A stretch of DNA of 10,074 bases. Origin: CAZLBC01 sp964557575 (GTDB lineage: Bacteria; Planctomycetota; Phycisphaerae; SM23-33). The translations under genes were made by a program, and so were the position numbers. The notes beneath the pieces are model-generated. The model was not told the origin of the DNA, searched no databases, and saw only the letters and a program-made list of their open reading frames with translations. The stretch is from NCBI GenBank assembly GCA_964557575.1, contig CAZLBC010000134.1, positions 1 through 10,074 of the forward strand. The letters are read 5' to 3'. Numbering within the stretch: position 1 is the first letter of the stretch; each line of letters opens with the position of its first letter. Shown here piece by piece: positions 7,346 through 10,074 of the stretch.

Positions 7346-8367
7346 GTTCCTTCTCGCGCGGTTTCGAGCGCCGGCGGATCGGGCTCGATCACGTGAAGAG
7401 TGCGTCCTCCCGGTTCCAGGACGAAAATTCGTCCTTTTGCGCAGGCCGCAATCAAGCCGCCGGAGACCGGGCCGAGCCGTTCGGCCGAGAGGAGCAGGCC
7501 CTTGTATCCGCCTCCAACGCCGTACAGCTTGACCCGCGGGGTACCCTTTTCCGTGGTCACCACGCGCTCTGTTCCGAACGCCGCGATGGAGACCGGGTTA
7601 CAGCAGCCGGTGAACCCGGCAGGGGAGCTGTTGGAGAATTCCCCCCAGGACAGCTCCCGACGGTACGTGCCGTCGGGCCGGAATACCTCGACGCGGTGTT
7701 TGCCGGTATTCGCCACGTAGAGCTTCCCGCCGTCGCCGACAAACAGGGACATGTAGGGGCTGGGGATCACGAACCCGGGAAACTCGCCGTTGGATGGGTT
7801 TTCCTGGTTTGCCGGAATCCGGCCGTTCAGCTTGCCGCCGGCATCGAAGCGAAGAACGGCGGGCGTCCCGCAGTCGGCCACGAAGACATCGCCCCCGGAG
7901 ACGGCAATATCCGCGGCCCGGAATCGTGTGCCGGGCGCCGCGGTCCGCATCTCTTCGTCGCCGCCGGCGTCCAGCCGCCGGAGGATCCTCCCGGCGCAGG
8001 TGTAGATCCTTCCCGCCCCGTCGACCGCCAGGCACGCGGCCGCCCGGCCGGTATCGATCCGCTTGACTTCGCGGGCCGGGTCGCTGCCGTCGAGAACAAC
8101 GATTGCGCCGTCGCAGGCGAGGTAGAGGTTTCCGTCCGGTCCCGTCGACAGATCGGCCGGCGAGGGCACCTGCAGCGGGACTTCGTCGCGGACCCGGGCC
8201 GGGATTTCGGCGGCATCGAAGCGCGGTCGCCCGTAGACGTATTCGTCATCGAGGCGGGAGGGGCCCGCGGCCAATTCCAGGACCACCAAAACCGCGATCG
8301 CGGCCAGCGGCACCGCGATCGCCGCGATGATCACCCAGCGCCGTGATTTCTGCTCTTCTTCAGCCAT
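7342..8367 (-). CDS. Membrane-anchored NHL-like beta-propeller protein
   Basis: The protein has 341 residues. A charged start is followed by a hydrophobic helix at about 11-33 that should anchor it with the remainder outside. The body shows NHL/SMP-30-like propeller blades: P-D-G-N-L-Y-L-A (77-84), G-A-G-R-I-Y-T (117-123), G-K-L-Y-V-A-N-T-G-K-H-R-V-E-V-F (214-229) and G-R-I-F-V-L (312-317). A G-F-T-G-C-C-N-P stretch (251-258) carries two adjacent cysteines, which from memory recurs in PVC-type NHL proteins next to redox genes. No catalytic residues are recognisable. The ATG lies 3 bases after the stop of the preceding propeller gene. A GAAGGA at 8381-8386 is 13 bases upstream, rather far for a Shine-Dalgarno. 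The likely role is an exported structural or ligand-binding subunit of the redox system encoded downstream, inferred from context only. Confidence 0.88.
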   Translation of the reverse strand: MAEEEQKSRRWVIIAAIAVPLAAIAVLVVLELAAGPSRLDDEYVYGRPRFDAAEIPARVRDEVPLQVPSPADLSTGPDGNLYLACDGAIVVLDGSDPAREVKRIDTGRAAACLAVDGAGRIYTCAGRILRRLDAGGDEEMRTAAPGTRFRAADIAVSGGDVFVADCGTPAVLRFDAGGKLNGRIPANQENPSNGEFPGFVIPSPYMSLFVGDGGKLYVANTGKHRVEVFRPDGTYRRELSWGEFSNSSPAGFTGCCNPVSIAAFGTERVVTTEKGTPRVKLYGVGGGYKGLLLSAERLGPVSGGLIAACAKGRIFVLEPGGRTLHVIEPDPPALETAREGT

Positions 8368-8370
8368 GGG

Positions 8371-9900
8371 TCACCGGTTGTCCTTCGGTCTCATGTCCAG
8401 GCAGACCATCGTCTTCAGATCCCTGACCAGGAGTCTGCCCCCGGCAAGCGCGAGAGGCCCCCATGATTCGTGACCGTCGAGTACATCGGCCCGGGCCAGC
8501 CGGCGGTAGCCGTCGGGCGCGGCCGCCGCGAGCGTCAGGACGCCCTCATCGTCCACGGCGATGATCATGCCCGCGGCGATCAGGTACGGTCCCAGTCCGA
8601 ACGTGTCGTCTGGTCCCGAGGTCCACACCGGCTCGCCGTCGACATTCAGGCACCGCAGCCGGCAACTGTTTTTGCCGGCCCCTTTCGAGAGGACCCCGTA
8701 GAGGTGATCTTCGTGGAATACGGGCGTCTGCTGTTCGCTGCCGAAGATCGCGGGGCTGAACCGGTCGGTGATCGCGGCCGTGACACCGTCTGCGGTGGTC
8801 GTGATCTTCATGATCGCACTGCCCGCGCCGTACCCGCCGCTGAGAAATATGCGTCCCCCGCCCATATCGACCGGCGTCGGGACCGTGGCCGTGTTCACTC
8901 GCCAGTCAGAAAGCAGGAACAGGATCTCCCCGTCTTCCTCCCGGATGCCCGCCACGCCGCCCTGCGCGACGTAGAGGTACATGTTGACGAAAGCCCCGCC
9001 GCCCTCCGGGGACACCTGGAGGCTCAGGAGCGACGAGTGGCTCATCGTCCAGCCCTCCGGGTTGGGCGTCTCCCAGATTACCTCCCCGCTTGTGCCGTTG
9101 ATGCAGACGGCCAGGGCCCGGCCGGCCGGGGCGAGGACGACGTTGCCGTCGAAGTTGATCAGGGGGCACTGGCCGGCGTACCACCGGGGCACCGCCGTGC
9201 CGTAGCGGGCGACCAGGTCCATCCCCCAGCGGTACGCGCCGGTCTTCGCCTCGCAGCAGACCACCGTGCACTTCGGGCCCATCGCCGCGACGATATCGCC
9301 CGCGACGGCGGGGACGGTGCGGCTGATACCGTGCTGGCGGCGGATGTCCACCGGGTAGGTCCGCCGCCAGATCTCCGCCCCGTCGGTCAGCGAAAAGCAC
9401 CGAAGGGCGTTGGCCTTTTTGCCCTGGTCGTAATCCATCAGGAAGACCATGCCGCCGGCGACGGCGGGGCCGGCGTACCCCTCGCCGAGCTCGATTTCCC
9501 ACAGGCGCGGCGGCCCGTCCGGGCCGAACGAGCGAATCAGCCCCTGCTCGCCGGAGACGTTCGATCGCGACGGACCGCGGAAACAGGGCCAGGTTTCATA
9601 GACGTTCTCGGCCGGACGGCCGTCGAACGTCTGCAGCGTCCCCCGGGTGTCGATCGGTTCCCGCGTCGGCAGCGTATCGGCGGCCGGGGCGGGCAGCCGC
9701 AGTCCGCCCTCGTCCGGCAGCCGGTACCATGCCTTAACGAAGGCGGGGTAGGATTGCTGCAATCCCGCGGGGGCAAGCGGGTAGGCCCACAGCGTCGCCG
9801 CCGCAATGGCGACGACGGACAGGACAACCGTCATGAGGGCGAAAAGCCCCCTGCCGCCGCCCCGCGGGGATGTTTCATCTATGTTGGTTTCGTGTTCCAT
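8371..9900 (-). CDS. Membrane-anchored PQQ-like (BamB-type) beta-propeller protein
   Basis: The protein has 509 residues. A short charged N-terminus is followed by one hydrophobic helix at about residues 19-39, an uncleaved signal anchor that would place the rest outside the cytoplasmic membrane. A linker of about 60 residues rich in Pro and Ala leads to W-P-C-F-R-G-P (about 104-110), the usual opening of PQQ-like propellers in PVC bacteria. Repeated blades follow, of the type 'G-x-x-x-x-x-x-x-A-x-T-G-x-x-x-W' (for example C-C-E-A-K-T-G-A-Y-R-W). There is no CxxCH haem motif and no recognisable quinoprotein dehydrogenase active site, so enzymatic use of PQQ is not supported. A scaffold or binding role is more likely. 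The ATG at 9900 was chosen because it sits just before the anchor and downstream of a promoter. In-frame codons run upstream to 10047 but translate the repeats. No good Shine-Dalgarno precedes the ATG. It is the first gene of the operon, 3 bases from the next. Confidence 0.9.
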   Translation of the reverse strand: MEHETNIDETSPRGGGRGLFALMTVVLSVVAIAAATLWAYPLAPAGLQQSYPAFVKAWYRLPDEGGLRLPAPAADTLPTREPIDTRGTLQTFDGRPAENVYETWPCFRGPSRSNVSGEQGLIRSFGPDGPPRLWEIELGEGYAGPAVAGGMVFLMDYDQGKKANALRCFSLTDGAEIWRRTYPVDIRRQHGISRTVPAVAGDIVAAMGPKCTVVCCEAKTGAYRWGMDLVARYGTAVPRWYAGQCPLINFDGNVVLAPAGRALAVCINGTSGEVIWETPNPEGWTMSHSSLLSLQVSPEGGGAFVNMYLYVAQGGVAGIREEDGEILFLLSDWRVNTATVPTPVDMGGGRIFLSGGYGAGSAIMKITTTADGVTAAITDRFSPAIFGSEQQTPVFHEDHLYGVLSKGAGKNSCRLRCLNVDGEPVWTSGPDDTFGLGPYLIAAGMIIAVDDEGVLTLAAAAPDGYRRLARADVLDGHESWGPLALAGGRLLVRDLKTMVCLDMRPKDNR

Positions 9901-9914
9901 GGGACTCGTCGAAG

Positions 9915-9955
9915 CAGGGATGATTCTGCGGTGGCCGAGTGTAAAATCATCCCTG
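9915..9955. promoter_or_regulatory. 11-bp perfect inverted repeat overlapping the -10, possible operator or leader hairpin
   Basis: The plus strand has CAGGGATGATT at 9915-9925 and its exact reverse complement AATCATCCCTG at 9945-9955, separated by 19 bases. The distal arm covers the proposed -10 and the proximal arm lies in the leader, so a bound regulator could block or loop the promoter. The arms could pair in RNA only if transcription starts upstream of 9955, which the proposed promoter would not give. A DNA-binding site therefore fits better. No regulator gene is in the window. Confidence 0.45.
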
Positions 9956-9974
9956 AAGTCGCAGATCTTGTCAA
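9946..9974 (-). promoter_or_regulatory. Candidate sigma70-type promoter for the operon
   Basis: On the minus strand TTGACA (9974-9969) is a perfect -35 hexamer. Exactly 17 bases later is GATGAT (9951-9946), matching four of six -10 positions. Transcription would begin near 9939, giving a leader of about 40 bases before the ATG at 9900. It is the only good hexamer pair found upstream of the first gene. It directly adjoins the repeat cluster on its upstream side. The -10 is imperfect and the host's sigma preferences are unknown. Confidence 0.5.
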
Positions 9975-9976
9975 TA

Positions 9977-10050
9977 TGAGAAACCGGACACCCAATTAAT
10001 ACACTTGAGAAACCGGACACCCAATTAATGAGAAACCGGACATCCAATAA
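9977..10050 (+). repeat. Cluster of three direct copies of a short CCGGACACCCAAT repeat
   Basis: Copies start at 9977, 10006 and 10029 with core GAAACCGGACACCCAATTAA. The first two are identical over 24 bases (TGAGAAACC... to ...AATTAAT). The third has GGACATCC for GGACACCC and ends CAATAAA. Spacing is irregular: 5 bases between the first and second, and a one-base overlap between the second and third. It lies just upstream of the operon's promoter. The family is not identified. Its length and clustering resemble short dispersed intergenic repeats or decayed element ends. Confidence 0.85.
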
Positions 10051-10074
10051 ACGCCGCGGCTCTGTCGGGTATTG

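Noticed and set aside
7320..7348. Plus-strand promoter TTGACC-17-CATGTT in the gap between genes 2 and 3
   Set aside because: The -10 is poor and no plus-strand gene follows. It reads into the end of the NHL gene.
3434..9900. PQQ-dependent or quinohaem dehydrogenases
   Set aside because: The propellers have PQQ-like repeats, but no CxxCH haem site and no recognisable dehydrogenase active-site motif.
9901..10047. N-terminal extension of the first propeller to an ATG at 10047
   Set aside because: The added codons translate the repeat cluster and the promoter. The ATG at 9900 directly precedes the membrane anchor.
9977..10050. CRISPR array
   Set aside because: Only three short copies, with gaps of 5 bases and minus 1 base. 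There are no spacers and no cas genes.

Overview
This is a GC-rich window (my impression is well over 60% G+C). It carries one tightly packed set of seven genes, all on the minus strand and read from right to left. Nothing on the plus strand looks like a real gene. Two kinds of evidence suggest a PVC-type bacterium (Planctomycetes, Verrucomicrobia, Lentisphaerae, Kiritimatiellae) or a neighbouring uncultured phylum. One is the membrane-anchored PQQ-like beta-propellers opening with W-P-x-F-R-G. The other is an NHL-like propeller with a G-F-T-G-C-C-N-P motif, sitting beside iron-sulfur redox genes. This placement is inference from gene style, with no marker gene to confirm it.

Layout in transcription order. 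Bases 9901-10074 are the upstream region: a cluster of three 'CCGGACACCCAAT' repeats, a candidate sigma70-type promoter (TTGACA-17-GATGAT), and an 11-bp inverted repeat overlapping the -10. Next come (1) 9900-8371, a membrane-anchored PQQ-like beta-propeller; (2) 8367-7342, a membrane-anchored NHL-like beta-propeller; (3) 7259-6654, a Tat-exported polyferredoxin of NapG/MauM type; (4) 6657-5215, a NapH/NosR-like polytopic iron-sulfur protein; (5) 5218-3434, a second PQQ-like propeller with three membrane helices at its N-terminus; (6) 3437-1107, a fused NuoE-NuoF-diferredoxin flavoprotein of the HydC/HydB type; and (7) 1107-10, a NuoG/HydA-type [2Fe-2S] protein joined to pieces of a GltD-like iron-sulfur domain. 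Genes 3 to 7 overlap by 1 or 4 bases at every junction (ATGA, ATGA, GTGA, TGATG), so they look translationally coupled. The only sizeable gap is 82 bases between genes 2 and 3.

How it may work (inference). The proteins fall into a cytoplasmic NAD(H)/FMN/iron-sulfur module (6, 7), a membrane iron-sulfur conduit (4), an exported polyferredoxin (3) and three exported, membrane-tethered beta-propellers (1, 2, 5). That is the parts list of a transmembrane electron-transfer complex joining the cytoplasmic NAD(H) pool to something outside the membrane. No hydrogenase, formate dehydrogenase, molybdopterin enzyme, c-type haem motif (CxxCH) or terminal reductase is present. The final electron donor or acceptor is therefore unknown, which makes this the most interesting feature of the window.

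The operon is bracketed by copies of one short repeat: three direct copies upstream and one inverted copy at the extreme downstream end. The downstream copy has become the last codons of gene 7. No transposase, RNA gene, CRISPR array or clear rho-independent terminator was seen.
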